In this document: positions 10,000 through 22,058 of the stretch, one piece after another
Numbering within the stretch: position 1 is the first letter of the stretch
How the letters are laid out: each line of letters starts with the position of its first letter
From: Morinoia aosen
Lineage: Eukaryota > Arthropoda > Malacostraca > Amphipoda > Talitridae
Reading direction: 5' to 3'
NCBI GenBank assembly: GCA_030386875.1
Contig: CM059558.1
Coordinates: 12,533,501 to 12,597,500 of the forward strand
Length of the DNA stretch: 64,000 nt
Position numbers and translations under genes: made by a program
Notes under the pieces: model-generated
The model's database searches: none
Seen by the model: only the letters and a program-made list of their open reading frames with translations
Told to the model about the DNA's origin: nothing

Positions 10000-11055
10000 T
10001 CTATTACGATGACAACGTTTGGGTATAGCTACTTATGGGCCCGAATAAGTTCAGCGACTTCGATGGCATCCAACCATTGCCCTATCATCGATTGACCTGA
10101 TTTAGACTCGGATTGCTTAGCGCAACATATAATCACATAAATTAGTCTCGTCTAACGAGTGGATGGAATTAATGAACACTTTATTAACTGAATTTGACGA
10201 GAAGCCCATTATACCAGCACAAAAAGCAAATACATTTGTAATGTCAAAATTTAGCTAAATAAATTCCATTTTTAGTATTTTTAAGCTAAATAAATTCCAA
10301 AAGCTAGTTTAAGTTCGCCACGCTCCAACTAGCTCATGATGAAAAACACGACTCTATTTGCATTTCTTTTTTAACTCCGGCTAAGCTGCCTTTCAAATTC
10401 CACTTTGTTTTTTCCATCAACTCATGGTCATCAGTATCCAAACAAGATAATCACGAAGCTTAAAAAACTTGCTGTCGTCCATAATCCGGGCTTCCATAAG
10501 ATTGCCTAATTTTTTTCATGGTCATAATCTCGGGCTTTCACAAGATGATCGTCGCCGCATTGGTGTTGGTTTAAAAAATATTTGTACGAGCTTGACCTAC
10601 TTTTGGTCAACGATGAGTCGTTTTTTGGTACTTTAATTGTGAAAAACAAGTTCCCTAATTTCATGAAACAGAAAATAATATATCATGCCTTTCACTTTTT
10701 AAACCACGTTATCAAAAGAAACACTTACATTCAGGTGCCTTCCCACTTTCATTTTACCATTCGCTCTCCTCAGAGCACGAGCGTAAATTTGGTGACATTA
10801 AAACTTCATGCGAAGTTTCATTTCTGTCGTAAAACAAGCGCATATTTTATCCAAAACATCCCCTCATTACAATTCAGCTCAGCGAGCAGAGATTGTTTCT
10901 CACTTCTTTTCATTACCCTCACATGTCCCTCAAAAAAGACGAAGATCTTAAGAGAGGGGAGACTGACGTCTCTCAATCCCAAAAGAACGCTCGCTTTGTT
11001 GTGCTTTTCGAAAGAGAGGCGCCACACTGCTGCCTGTTTGTCTGGGCTTGTCTAG
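10000..11055. other. Non-coding stretch, nothing firm
   Basis: No exon or transposon end recognised. A weak duplication of CATGGTCATAA/CGGGCTTYCA-like sequence lies at about 10423-10560. One 157-codon open frame (10582-11055, +) has no recognisable domain and looks like chance. Confidence 0.4.
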
Positions 11056-11320
11056 ATTTGTAACACACACTTCCAGTCTGTGTGGTGTGGTACGCAGGGA
11101 TCGTGTAGGAGAGCGTTGGGTGTTAGTGTTTGTCACACGCAGGGCACACTTTCAGTTTGTGTTGTGTGGTCCGTAGAGATTGTATAGGGGAGTGTTGGGT
11201 GTTTGTCTGTGTTCGTCTTGGTTTTCTGTTGTTTGTCTGAGTTTGTCACACACATTTTCAGCCTGTGTTGTGTGTTCCCTAGGGATTGTATAGGGGACTG
11301 TTGGCTATCTGTTATCCTAA
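11056..11320. repeat. Tandem repeat, about 90-110 bp unit, 3 copies
   Basis: Three units share GTCACACACATTTTCAG, CTGTGTTGTGTGGT and GATTGTATAGGGGAGTGTTGG. Copies start near 11056, 11135 and 11245. Confidence 0.7.
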
Positions 11321-11329
11321 TGAATCCCA

Positions 11330-12008
11330 TACTCTGAGATGCCTTGGTTGTGGTAAGGTTATGGACCTTTTCGTCATTTAAATTTGAACCTGCAGAGTTC
11401 GTTAAGTTGTCAAAAAGTTTAGTATGTTGTGTTATTAGAGCTTAATGTGAAAAAAAATGTTTGGTTTGTCTTTCGAATGCAAGACAAGTGAACTGGAAAA
11501 AATTCAATGAAACATATAGCTACAAATAAGAGAGGTTGTGGCTCAATTAGGCTTTTTCACCGTTCAAATTTTAAATTCAGAAGCATTTAAAATATTAAAT
11601 ATTAGGTTAAGAAGTGCGACGCTGAATGTGTGGAAAAATTTAGGCTAATTTTCAAATGTGAGGGAAGTGAGGGAAGTGAACGGCATCTCAATGAAACACA
11701 CGCCACAGAAAAGAGCTGCATGCATGGTTAAATTTTTGGTAAGTACTTTTAAATTTTTGGTAATTCTTTTTTGAGTGATCAACGGCTATTGATTCCCTAA
11801 TATCATCAGCGTGGCACGTATGTTTTTTCCAGAAAATGTAATTACATCATCTGCTCAACATGTTCACACAAAGCATACTTATTAATTGTTCTATTTTTGT
11901 TTCTACAATTTGTCTTGCAAAAACAAAACCCTCAATACTGTTTCCACTGCCTATCAAATGTACTTATTTCTTGTAGCAAATTTTGTAGTTCATCCGATAA
12001 ATTGTACT
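11330..12008. other. Non-coding stretch with a faint duplication
   Basis: A weak direct repeat links about 11447-11535 with about 11627-11715 (GAGGGAAGTGAACGG and TCAATGAAACAYA blocks). No coding signal. Confidence 0.35.
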
Positions 12009-12076
12009 ACAGCATCTTAAAATTAATCGTGTTCCAATGCCATGTTTCCAACATTAATTTGAAAAAATGATAATTT
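12009..12076. repeat. Dispersed repeat, partner at 26100-26172
   Basis: AATTAATCGTGTTCCAATG, CATGTTTC and TTGAAAAAAT match the segment at about 26100-26172. It is probably a relic of one transposon family; ends are not defined. Confidence 0.5.
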
Positions 12077-13324
12077 CAAACCAAATGTGCGATCTCTTTT
12101 AGTTAACTTATTTTCCTGCAGTATATTTTTCAGGTGTCTTTATAATTTGTCATGCAACACCACATTCAGTGACATATCAGTATCACATGCAAGACATACC
12201 AGTATCACATGGGAAACTGTTAATTTTTAAAAATCCGTGATTGAAAACCATCACAAATCAATCGAGCGTCCAAATGAGTGGTGGACGTAGTCATTTTCAC
12301 TATTTTCGATTGAAAAAAAAATTTCATGCTTCTCATAAAAATTTGTCTCACAGAGTTGCAATGTAAATCCTCCATTTTTTGTTCAAATTACTTCGTAAAC
12401 ATTAAGATTATAAATCTTCATAAGTCAAAGTTTTATTTCCTTCACCGTAGTTTGGTCTTCGTATTTTATTTTATCCGCCACTAACCTCATTTTTTTACTT
12501 CCAATTTTTGGGCTGAGCGAAGATTTCCAAGTCAAGTTTCTCCTTCCTCAACCCTGACTTCCATGAGTTGTTCTTTTGTTATTCTTAGTGAATCGATGAG
12601 CACCAAAGTTCTTTAATAAAGAACGAGATTGAAGCCCTGTCTTCCTCTTCTGCCCTTTATCCATTCTTGAGAAGAAATGGCGACTGAGCGGGAAAAATCA
12701 GTGCGATATATAAAGTTTCTATTTCACATCGATTTGCCTGCACAAAGGGCCGGTTGCTTTACGAACCTTCCAGGAGGAGCCGTGAAAACCTAAATTTTTA
12801 AATTATGCTAGTGAACACGACCCGTCAAAAATGATTGGATTTGATATTTTCGTCAGACAAATCTTTCTGACGTGGATGACATACAAATATATCCGTCCAC
12901 TTACAAATTTAAGGAAATACCTGGCATTTTATTACGTACTGTTGACGGTAATCGCGGTATCTTTGATGCGTTCCATCTTCCATTGATACAAAACTCATTC
13001 AATCTGTTACTGAACTTGATTTATACTTAGACTTCAGGTATTTGTTGCCCATTGTTCGTTGTTCATCAGCAGTTGTCATAGGATTTCAATATCTATCGGC
13101 TTGCATTTCTAAGCTATTATGCGTTTCCTATGCCCTGAAATTTACTGAAAAATTCCTCCATTAATTTCTTTTTAACACTTGATGTTAACTACGCATTAGG
13201 ACAAATGTATACTTATCACTGGGTAAATTCCTCATTTACGTACCGATATAAATGAATGACATTTCAGTCACCTCGAGACTTTTTTTAACGGATTGTTTTT
13301 GTACAAGGGGAATATTGTCGTGCT
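12077..13324. other. Non-coding stretch, nothing recognised
   Basis: AT-rich sequence without clear repeats, open frames or element ends. Confidence 0.5.
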
Positions 13325-13422
13325 ATTTCATACAGGGTGTACACGAAGAAATGGATCCACGGACCGATAAATATATATATCGGTCCGTGGATACATTTCT
13401 TCGTGTACACCCTGTATGAAAT
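13325..13422. mobile_element. Near-perfect hairpin element
   Basis: Two 42-bp inverted arms, with one mismatch seen, surround a short AT-rich loop. The arms begin ATTTCATACAGGGTGTACAC and reach CCACGGACCG. The TACAGGGTGTA-type end suggests a Tc1/mariner-like MITE, but I cannot assign it. A short fragment with the same CGGTCCGTGGATA core lies at 24584-24596. The young LTR element inserted at its right edge. Confidence 0.75.
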
Positions 13423-13423
13423 A

Positions 13424-14633
13424 TGTATGAGTCGGGTTTTTCTTCCGCACTCTCTATGTTCAAGAGTTCGTTAGTTCTGTTTCTTTCTGACAGATTCCTC
13501 CGGTATGACTTTACGTTACAGGTACGAGAAAGGTAGCGCTGATAGCTGCCACCACGAGGCGTGTAGATAGCCTCGACTAAAATTAAAGGATTGGTTACGT
13601 TAACTCAGATTGTCAATTTGGTAGCGATGGCTTATGGCCGGCACGTGTTTCTTATGCCCCTTTGAGAGAGATGAGAGAGAGGATATAGATGAGGCCCAGG
13701 TTTTTTTTTATTTATGGATGGGAAGGCAAGTACGGATGGCAAGAGCACACGAGGTAAAAACAACATATAAATATCGGGGGACAATACGACCATCACCTCA
13801 CGATCTTCCTTCGATCGATTTCTCACGACAACAGATTGTGTACAAACAGCCAACACACGAGCCAAGGAATGGGTAACCACCGAAAGTATGAGCCAAGGTA
13901 AGCGTATAGCAAACGCTTGAAATCATGCGCCCTCAAAACAAGTCAATGGATTTTCGTTGATCGTGCCACGCTCTACTCGAACACAGTCTCGAAATTCAAC
14001 TATTGAAGATATGGGCTTTTACTATCAACTCAAATTCCTAAGTATCAAAACCGGCTGTTCGTCGTAAACCTCAACTGCACTCTAGAACGTCCGTTCCCGA
14101 CCACGGCTCTCTACACCGTTCTCAACGATGGCTACCCGCGAAGTCATCTCCGCTCGTCCGACACAACTCCTGCTCGGACAGTGCTCACCCCTCCCAAGGG
14201 GGAGGGGGGTCACTGCACGAGCCGGGCAGCAACGGGGCGAGAGGGTTCTGAGCTTCGCCTCCCCCCACCCAACCGGGGTGCGGCTGGGGGAGAGGGTCGG
14301 GTCTCATGCCCCTGCCCGCCTCCCGCTACGGCACATTAAATAAAGGTCGACCGTGACAGCACGCTATATGCAGCTCCGGCTAAAGGTCCCGTGTTTTATT
14401 ACTGTGTGGCTGTATATGCCCGCGCTTCGAATGATCCCATTTACTACGGGGAGGCATTCTCGTTTGAGAACGTCTCTCTTATATCTTTCCCAAGACCATA
14501 GCACGAAAGCCGGTCGTTATTTTATGACCCGTGTAATCTGAGATCCAGCCTTATGATTAAATATATTCTTTTCGCTCGGCAATGCCAACGATAAAGATGG
14601 GATGCATCTGACTTCGTACCCTGACTTTATACA
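13424..14633 (-). repeat. 3' LTR of the young gypsy element
   Basis: Same length and almost the same sequence as 23262-24471. On the minus strand a TATA-like ATATTTATATG lies near 13770 and an AATAAA near 13707, giving a plausible U3-R-U5 layout. The polypurine tract lies next to 14633. Confidence 0.95.
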
Positions 14634-14923
14634 CCCTTCCTCCACTAACGCAAAAAGAAATTATGTAATAATTTCTTTTCCTATGTCTTGGCCTCAGTGC
14701 ATTTCTTACCCGCCTGGCGAATACTGATACAACCTGACCTCAATTACAATGTAACACAATACAACATGACGTCAATTACAATCACAAAAAAAACTAGGAC
14801 GGCGACCACAACTCGCTCGCCCGTGCATCACAATTTAATATAATATTAGCCTCCCACGGGACTGGGGAGGCGAGCTCTTCAACCTCCGGCATGGTCGTCG
14901 TCTGCTTCTAGTGGGATCCCTTT

Positions 14924-15301
14924 TTAGGCTTCTATTTTAAGGAGAAATTCGTTCCCTCTTAGTGTTTCCTTCCATATATAGTATGGAAAGACCGAAACCG
15001 AGGAGATTCGCTTGTTCGCGGTCCTGGCCTCGATCTCTCCGTCGTTTCGGGGCACCGCTAAATGTTGCAGCAAGTTGCTGAGAGTCGCCTCGGTCAGGCG
15101 TTCGTCCGGCTTCGGGACGAAGTGGACAATGAGCGCTCGACCCTCCAGGGTCGCGGCCGCCCGCCCCCAGTCCGTCTCGGCCGAGACGGTCGCCAGACTC
15201 CCGTCTGGTAGCCACAGCGACGTCTCGTAGTTGCGCGCTGCGACGTATGTCCCGAGCTGGCGCACCACTTCGCTCGGCCTCCGTCTCCGCCCTCGATGCA
15301 T
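14924..15301 (-). CDS. Unidentified 125-codon ORF in the 3' region of the gypsy element
   Basis: An ATG-started minus-strand frame of 125 residues between pol and the 3' LTR. Composition is protein-like (VRQLGTYVAARNYETSLWLP, a VHFVPKPDERLTEATLSNLL stretch). GC content is clearly higher than in the DNA around it. It has no signal peptide or membrane helix, so it does not look like an envelope. An overlapping longer frame (14937-15407) is Arg-rich and looks like a shadow. A CCGTAG just upstream of the ATG could be a splice acceptor; errantivirus-type relatives are known to splice to 3' ORFs. Its role is unknown. Confidence 0.4.
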   Translation of the reverse strand: MHRGRRRRPSEVVRQLGTYVAARNYETSLWLPDGSLATVSAETDWGRAAATLEGRALIVHFVPKPDERLTEATLSNLLQHLAVPRNDGEIEARTANKRISSVSVFPYYIWKETLRGNEFLLKIEA

Positions 15302-17412
15302 GTACGTCGCCGTTTCCTACGGCACACGGTCGGGCATTAATTATGTTACATGGGTTAGATATCAGTATAGAGCCTATTTTAAAAAAAATTTCCTTTCTTC
15401 GCCTCATAATGAGCGCGTATGTTACATGATGAATGATATATGATTTTGGGATTCATGAACCTAACAAGTCCTAGCCGACTTGAATGACTAAGTCCCCACA
15501 CTCCTGCACACTATACAGCACATACTCCTGCACACGTTACCGCACATACTCTGACAACACACACACCTCCTGTTCATTTGTCTTTGACTCGTGGTGCAGG
15601 TCCTTATGCTTAAATGATGAGAATTGTTCCTACTTCCTATTCTTTCCGTGTCAGCTGACTGTTTTTTTTTTTGTTACTGAATGGCATTTGCTAATCTCTC
15701 GTGAGAAGCAAGCATCAATTTCGTATGGGTGCAATACGGAGGCGTCCCTCGTTTGCCTATATATTTTATGTACCAGTCGCACACGACTTATCTTTTTAAT
15801 CTTCAAATCTCATGGTATCGGTAACCGCTGCGATGCCTCAAGCATTGCGCACATGCCTCTGGGTGGCCCATCAATCCTTCTCAGTCATGCTTCACGCCGT
15901 ATCACTCCAACGCTCATTAGCAGACCAGGCATTCATAACGCTCTCCACAGTTCACGCACGTGTTTCCTACGCGCAGGGGTATTCCCGATCTTACCATTTC
16001 CGAATGCCTCTCCGTCTTTCTTACGCGACCGCAGTTCCGGTCCGTCTCCGTTGGAGGCCGCTGTGGTGCTGGTTTAGCACCGCGCACACGCCCGCACCTC
16101 GCTCGCTGTCGCCTTCCTGAAAATCTTCAAAATAACCTTAGTACATTTATCATTAAATATTTCAGCTCTAGCGTCGGTTTGGTGCTGTTCACGCTCTGAT
16201 TTCTCAGCACAGGAGCCGTCCATCTCTGTTATCTATATTCTTTTTGCTCATCTCTATTTATTTTGTTCTCCCATCTATCTCGTAATTAGCATCGCACACG
16301 AATCGCTGTGCGCTTCTCTCTGCTCAGACTGCCTTCTCTAATCTCCGGCGTGTCGCCGCTCATATTACATGAGTTCCAGCGTGGAACGCATCTCAAGTTT
16401 TATGGTCCCTCTGTGGCTCTCATTGTCCCGTGGGCACATGCCTCGAGTCTCCACCACGCGAGTGCTTGTCCAACTTGCCTTTCCACACTAAGCTACGTTA
16501 TTCTTAAGGACCGCAATGTTAAAGCTTATGCTAGGTCCGTAATGGACATCTTTAATTTAATCTGTTGTCTCGCTAAGCATTCTACCCAACTCTCAGGGTT
16601 CTGCTATACGCGATCTTATTATCGGCTCCACTCGGCTCATGACCGGCTCAGGTTTCTCTTTTTAAAACGTCATTTAGACGCAATATATAACAAAAATTTA
16701 ATTTCTTAAATTTTCTTCCCCTCCGACGATCCAAGAAAAATTCCTCCCCGGGGAATTTTTCACGCTAACAAACAATTACGAGAAGGATATATCCCTTTCC
16801 CATCCAAGTTGCTGACTCTTCAAACCTACACCTGAAAGGCAATGGTTTATTAGTGCTTATAACTAGTCATTTCTCAGGCTACTCAAAAAAAACTTCGTCC
16901 TCTCAGTTGTAACCTACTAGTTATGAGAGGACTAAAGAGCCGTACCCACTACTGGCCGTATTATGTGAAGGAACCTCTGCTGCGGCTGTGCTATATTTAT
17001 ATTTTAATACTGTCTAATTATATCTCTGCCTAGACGGCTAGTTTCCTTCGAAATCCCTCTTCATTCCTTATACATCTCAAACAATTGACCAGCAATCAAA
17101 TTCCTATTTCGATGTGAAGTCATTATATCTAAGTTTTATTCTCGTCATTCAAAAATGCGCAGCCAGCACGATACACTTTTCCTAGTGCGTTATCATAATT
17201 TGTATGCCACGTCTCTACTCGTATTTCCCAGGCCCGGACTGAGTTCCTTTATGCCTCTTTCGATTTTATGACTCTCATCCTGTGCCTGTTCTGAGCACAG
17301 TCGCTCGTGCTGGCTGGTAGCATTTCTACAAGTTACTTGCCTAGCAGTCGACTACTCAGAAATTTTCCTGCCAACCTAGTTGTTGCTAAGCTATTCTGTA
17401 AAGGAATTTGAT
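15302..17412. other. Long 3' untranslated-looking region of the gypsy element
   Basis: About 2.1 kb on the pol-distal side, without a recognisable protein on either strand. Plus-strand open frames here (15484-16077, 16308-16709) show no domain and run antisense to the element. Confidence 0.5.
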
Positions 17413-17590
17413 TAGTGCTTATCTACTACTTATTTTGCTAGGTTTAATCTGAAAAGAAAATTAGATTAGTCAGCCTATCTACCTACTTATTTACTAGGTT
17501 AATCTGAAAGAGAATTAGATTAGTCAGCCTATCTACCTACTTATTTACTAGGTTAATCTGAAAGAGAACATGAAATTAGTAGGCTTATCT
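17413..17590. repeat. 54-bp tandem repeat inside the gypsy element, 3 copies
   Basis: Units share CTACCTACTTATTTACTAGG and TTAATCTGAAAGAGAATTAG. The middle copies are nearly identical. It lies just downstream of the pol stop in element orientation. Confidence 0.85.
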
Positions 17591-17644
17591 CCTCTCTACT
17601 TGTTACCCAGTAGTTTTGCTCATGTTATCTTCTCCTCTACTCCT

Positions 17645-20600
17645 CTACTCTTCTACCGGACCGGCGGATCTTAGAGCGTAAGGACGTCTAGCTGCCGGGG
17701 TGGGTAGGGGTGAGGGTGCTTCAGGCCTTGTTACATAGATGTCGTCATCGCTGCTTTCCGAATCGCTATCGTCGTGACGTACTTCGGTGACGTGCTCGAC
17801 GCTCCTCCCATTCCTTCGAGGACGCTCGTCTTGTATTACTATTGTCTCCTCTGGTTGAAATGACGCGGGCTTAAGTCTATTTCTGTGGACCGTTATCTCG
17901 TGCCGGCGGCCGTGGACTTGTCGTATTACGACGTTCATCGGTGTTGGAAGGGCCTGAATTCTGTACGGGCCTAACCAATTAGGTCGGAATTTACCCATCG
18001 CCTTGTTTCTTCCTGCTGTATTCCGTAGGAATACGCAGTCGCCGACTCTAAGTTCTCTATCTCTCACGCGCTGATATCTCACATTTTTGTCATGTGCGTT
18101 TTGGCTTGCTGACATCGCGTTTTCGAACGCAATTTGCAATCTGGCAAAAGCGGCGTGAGGAAAGTTCTCCTCCACAGCATAGTTTAGTATCCTGGGCTGC
18201 AGAATATCAGACAGTGGCAAAGGAGCGTCGCGTCCATGGAACAAGAAGTACGGTGTGTTGTCTACCGAGGCATGATACGAACAGTTTAGGGCGAGCGTGG
18301 CGAAAGGTAGCTGCTCGTCCCATGATGTGAGATCCTTCTCTACTGTTGTGGCCAACGTTGTCTTTATCAACTTGTTGAAGGCTTCCGTCATACCGTTACT
18401 GGCTGGGTGGAAGGCCGTGGTGAAATGCAACTTGGACTTTAAAATGCGGCACATTTCTTGGAAATTTTGGGCGGTAAACTCCGTACCTCGATCTGACACG
18501 ATGTGTTCCGGACAGCCATACCTGCATACATAGTCCATGAATGCTCGCGCCACTGTTTCGCTCTCCTTATCGCGCAATGGGTACGCCTGCACGTGTCTCG
18601 AGAAATGGCACACGATCGTCAGAATATATCTATGTCCGGCGTGTGACTGTGTCAGCTCTCCAATGAGATCAATCCCCACCCTTTCTAATGGTCGTGATAC
18701 TGGCGGTAATTCGCCTATTTTTGCTTTGAGGCCCCCGTGCGGACTTCGTTTCTGACACGTCGTGCAATTTTTCACGTGCTCTTGCACGTGTCGTGCCATA
18801 TTTGGCCAAAAGAATAATTCTCTAGCACGGTGGAGGGTCTTTTTCGCCCCAAAATGTCCGGAAATTCGCGTATCGTGCGACATTATTAACGCGGGCTTTA
18901 TTAGAGATTCAGGAATCACTGCACGTTTGTAAATGTCTCCACTGTCTTTAACTTCCAGGTAGAAAAGGCAATTTTTGTCCAGCACGAAATCCTTATACTG
19001 GCTCGGATCTGTCACCATTTCGCCCTTTCCTTCCAATGCGTTGATGACCTTGGCCCAGTGCTGTGCTTTGCGCTGCTCCATACTTACCTTTTCCGCACAG
19101 AAAACTTCGTACGGGTCCAGCGCTTCCGTCACGGTCGGGCGGACGGCTACCACTCCGCGTGAGAGCGTGTCTGGAATCACATTCTCCTTGCCGGGTCTAT
19201 ACGAAATTTCATATTCGAACTGTGACAGTAGCACTGCCCAGCGGGCGATCCGTGGAACGGTAGCTTTGTATTGGAACAAATATCGCAGCGGCTGATGGTC
19301 TGTTAGGATCTGAAACTTCCGACCGTAGAGGTATCGAGCAAAATGGCGGACGTTTTCCACAATAGCTAAAGCTTCTCTTTCGGTTGTAGAGTACCGGGTC
19401 TCTGCCGGTGTAAATTTCCGTGAATAGTATGCTATCGGGTGATCCAGGCCGTCCTTTTCTTGCGTCAGTACTCCTCCCAGAGCGACATCACTGGCGTCGG
19501 TATGCAGCCTGAACGGTCGCTCGAAATCTGGGTAACCCAACACCGGCGCTTCAGCTAGAGCCGATTTGAGCGCGTCGAATGCGGCCTGATGTTCGTTCGT
19601 CCACACAAACTTGGCACACTTCTTAGTCAATGCCGTCAAAAGTGCGACTCGCTCCGAGAAATTCGGTATGTGTCTTCGATAGTAGCCTGCCATTCCCAAA
19701 ATTCTTCGTACATCTTTCGGTTTTTTCGGTGGTAACAACTCGCGAATGGTCGTGATTTTCCTTTGGTCGACTTGAATTCCGTCCTTCGAGACAACATGAC
19801 CTAAATATTCGATGGAGGGTTTTGCAAAGCTGCACTTTTTCAGAGACATTTTTAAACCTGACTTCTGAAGGAGAGCGAGAACTTCTTCCAAATGAGCGAT
19901 GTGATCCTCAAACGTCTTCGAAAATACCACTACGTCGTCTATGAAAACGTAGCTCGTTTTTCCAATCACTGGCTCTAACACTCGATTGACCAAACGCTGG
20001 AATGTGGCCGGAGCTGTAGTCAATCCGAATGGCATCCTCTTGAATCGGTACTGAGCCGACTCAGTAGCAAATGCTGTCTTGTCGGGGTCTGCTTCCGCGA
20101 CAGGAATCTGCCAGTAGCCTGACTTCAAGTCTATTGCTGAGAAGTAGCATGCGCCTCCGAGGGACTCCAAAATTTGCTCGATGCGTGGCATTGGATATTT
20201 GTCTGCGAGCGTGACTTCATTAATTCGTCGAAAATCAATACAGAACCTATGTGTGCCGTCCTTCTTTTTGATGAGGAGCACTGGAGATGCCCACGCGCTT
20301 GCTGATGGCTCAATTACATCCATTTTTAACATATTCTGCACTTGTTCTTCGATTGCTGCGCGTGTTGCTTGGGGTAGCGGCCACTGTTTCGTAGCAATCG
20401 GCGCCGCGTTCCTGGTGTCAATTCGATGTGGGAGCAAGTCACATCGTCCTAAATCTTGCTCATGCTGAGAAATGGCTGGCGCATACTTACCGATGAGCGC
20501 TAACAAACTCTCACGCTGCTGCGTGTGCAGATGCTCTAGGCTTGGTACTTCCGCCTCGGGTAGCTCGTCGGTTATACCATACTCACCATCGTCACTGCTC

Positions 20601-21055
20601 ACTGTTGGTAGCACCGCCGCGACCTCCGACTGTCGCATACTTACCCTTTTTCTTTGTCTGATCAAATTGATCGACTCTCCGGCATACTTACCGTCCTTAA
20701 ATGCATACGAATGACCGTTCACGATCACTCTACTACCATATCTACCGGTCATGTCCAGCGTCACCTTACCTATGCGCTGGAGTAAATCGAGCCCTACTAG
20801 TATGTCTCCTGGATAATTTCCGACCTGCGCTACAACCGTGTCGTGCACATACGTTTTACCTCCTATCTTAATGTTCAGCGCGATTCTGCCCCGCACATCT
20901 ATTTCTGCGCCACTTACTGTACTTAACTTTAGCTTGGCCGTCTTTATTCTTACTGTACCTGATCCTGCCGACACAATTTGTTCAGCCGTTTCCGGCCTTA
21001 TTAGACAGCACACCGATCCGGTGTCCAGGAATGCTTCGCAGTCTTGTTCATTCAC
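17645..21055 (-). CDS. pol: LTR retrotransposon Pol: protease, RT, RNase H, integrase
   Basis: A 1136-residue open frame in the canonical gypsy order. Protease: FLDTGSVCCLI (catalytic Asp 11) and ILVGLDLL. RT: FCIDFRRINEVT, AIDLKSGYWQIP, FGLTTAPATFQR, and FIDD with the catalytic Asp pair at about 373-374. RNase H: HTDASDVALGGVL, TEREALAIV, TDHQPLRYL, ENVIPDTLSR. Integrase: HHCC module near residues 726-765 (HDTRISGHFG ... CTTCQ), catalytic D796, D855 and E891 with D35E spacing, and a C-terminal GPY motif (NWLGPYRI). The tail is Ser/Asp/Glu-rich. The first Met is close to the protease; this frame differs from gag, and the family commonly uses frameshifting to make Gag-Pol. Polymerase, processing and integration functions are all present by motif. 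Confidence 0.95.
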   Translation of the reverse strand: MNEQDCEAFLDTGSVCCLIRPETAEQIVSAGSGTVRIKTAKLKLSTVSGAEIDVRGRIALNIKIGGKTYVHDTVVAQVGNYPGDILVGLDLLQRIGKVTLDMTGRYGSRVIVNGHSYAFKDGKYAGESINLIRQRKRVSMRQSEVAAVLPTVSSDDGEYGITDELPEAEVPSLEHLHTQQRESLLALIGKYAPAISQHEQDLGRCDLLPHRIDTRNAAPIATKQWPLPQATRAAIEEQVQNMLKMDVIEPSASAWASPVLLIKKKDGTHRFCIDFRRINEVTLADKYPMPRIEQILESLGGACYFSAIDLKSGYWQIPVAEADPDKTAFATESAQYRFKRMPFGLTTAPATFQRLVNRVLEPVIGKTSYVFIDDVVVFSKTFEDHIAHLEEVLALLQKSGLKMSLKKCSFAKPSIEYLGHVVSKDGIQVDQRKITTIRELLPPKKPKDVRRILGMAGYYRRHIPNFSERVALLTALTKKCAKFVWTNEHQAAFDALKSALAEAPVLGYPDFERPFRLHTDASDVALGGVLTQEKDGLDHPIAYYSRKFTPAETRYSTTEREALAIVENVRHFARYLYGRKFQILTDHQPLRYLFQYKATVPRIARWAVLLSQFEYEISYRPGKENVIPDTLSRGVVAVRPTVTEALDPYEVFCAEKVSMEQRKAQHWAKVINALEGKGEMVTDPSQYKDFVLDKNCLFYLEVKDSGDIYKRAVIPESLIKPALIMSHDTRISGHFGAKKTLHRARELFFWPNMARHVQEHVKNCTTCQKRSPHGGLKAKIGELPPVSRPLERVGIDLIGELTQSHAGHRYILTIVCHFSRHVQAYPLRDKESETVARAFMDYVCRYGCPEHIVSDRGTEFTAQNFQEMCRILKSKLHFTTAFHPASNGMTEAFNKLIKTTLATTVEKDLTSWDEQLPFATLALNCSYHASVDNTPYFLFHGRDAPLPLSDILQPRILNYAVEENFPHAAFARLQIAFENAMSASQNAHDKNVRYQRVRDRELRVGDCVFLRNTAGRNKAMGKFRPNWLGPYRIQALPTPMNVVIRQVHGRRHEITVHRNRLKPASFQPEETIVIQDERPRRNGRSVEHVTEVRHDDSDSESSDDDIYVTRPEAPSPLPTPAARRPYALRSAGPVEE

Positions 21056-21102
21056 TTTTATTTTTATGATCGGCTTTGTCTCGTGTGCATCGGCAGGCGG
21101 GG

Positions 21103-22058
21103 CTAGTTTTTTATATTAGGCGGGCCTTGTGCGTATCGCCACGGTGTGTTGTTATCCCCGTTGAAACTCCGATGGGCTGCGTGGTTCGGGCCTTGTGCCT
21201 CGCCTAACTGTCGGTTCGGCTGGGCTGGGTTTTGTGACCGCCACTGTGCCCTACATTGTCTGGCCATATGGCCGGCTTGGCCACAGTTGAAGCAGTTTAT
21301 GGTTCTTCGCTGTACGTTCTGGGCAAATGTATTTTGTCTCGGAATCACCGCTGGGTTGCGACACTCTCGAGAAAAATGGCCTACTTGGTTGCACGACCAG
21401 CACCTAGGTGGTGGCCGGGGTGGGGCGGCTTCTACTGCATCTATCGTGCAGATCGGCCGGCGTGGTTTCTCGTCCTCCAGCATCCTTTCGCATTTCTGTG
21501 CCATCTTGACACAATCTGCGAGCCGTTCTGGTTCGTATGTTGCCATTGTCTTCTTCAATGCCGGGTCGAGACCATTGATAAACACGCTCGCCAAGAGCTT
21601 GTCGCGAGATGCTGTTTTTTGCAGCTCCACGATAACATGCGCCAAGGCAGCCGAGGCGGTCTCCAGTCGCGAAGCAAACTCTTCGATTGTGCCCCGGTTC
21701 ATTTTTATTGCAGCCAGTTCCATATGTGCATCCGTCAGCGAAATGCTTTTAAGGAAACGATCCTCAAGGCGTTTGGTCAGCTCCGTCAGATCGCATTCTT
21801 CGAGCTCGGGGTTTGAATCCAGGAAATTTTCTGCGGTGTCGGTGCAGAGATATCTGATGACGTCCGCGCTTCGGGCGTCTGACCAGTTTTCTAGGAGTGC
21901 CCTTTTTTGACTGTGTTGAGGAACTTCACCACGTTCGACTTTCCGTCGAATTTTGGCAGTTTGCCAAGCACTGGCCCGCTTGCCGCTGTTTGATCGGTTC
22001 CTGCGTCCTGTTTATTTGCAGCAGCACTTCCCGAGTTGCTATCTTCGTTCTTTCCCAT
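21103..22058 (-). CDS. gag: LTR retrotransposon gag region
   Basis: The region runs from a minus-strand ATG at 22058 to the stop near 21103. The C-terminal part has a helical capsid-like stretch and then two CCHC zinc knuckles, CWSCNQVGHFSREC and CFNCGQAGHMARQC, typical of nucleocapsid in gypsy elements. The N-terminal part is rich in Ala, Ser and Asn and has a KLPKFDGKSNVVKF block, a common capsid start in this group. Gag packages element RNA in cytoplasmic virus-like particles. It lies just upstream of pol in a different frame, as expected. Confidence 0.85.

Noticed and set aside
13632-13880. Sense and antisense frames of about 80 codons, repeated at 23470-23718
   Set aside because: They lie inside the LTRs and are duplicated only because the LTR is; no domain was seen.
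15484-16709. Plus-strand frames of 197 and 133 codons
   Set aside because: Antisense to the gypsy element, with no domain; likely chance.
14634-17644. Envelope gene of the young gypsy element
   Set aside because: No long minus-strand frame, signal peptide, furin-type site or transmembrane segment was found.
21146-21910. 254-codon plus-strand frame
   Set aside because: Antisense shadow of the gag region, rich in Ser and Cys.
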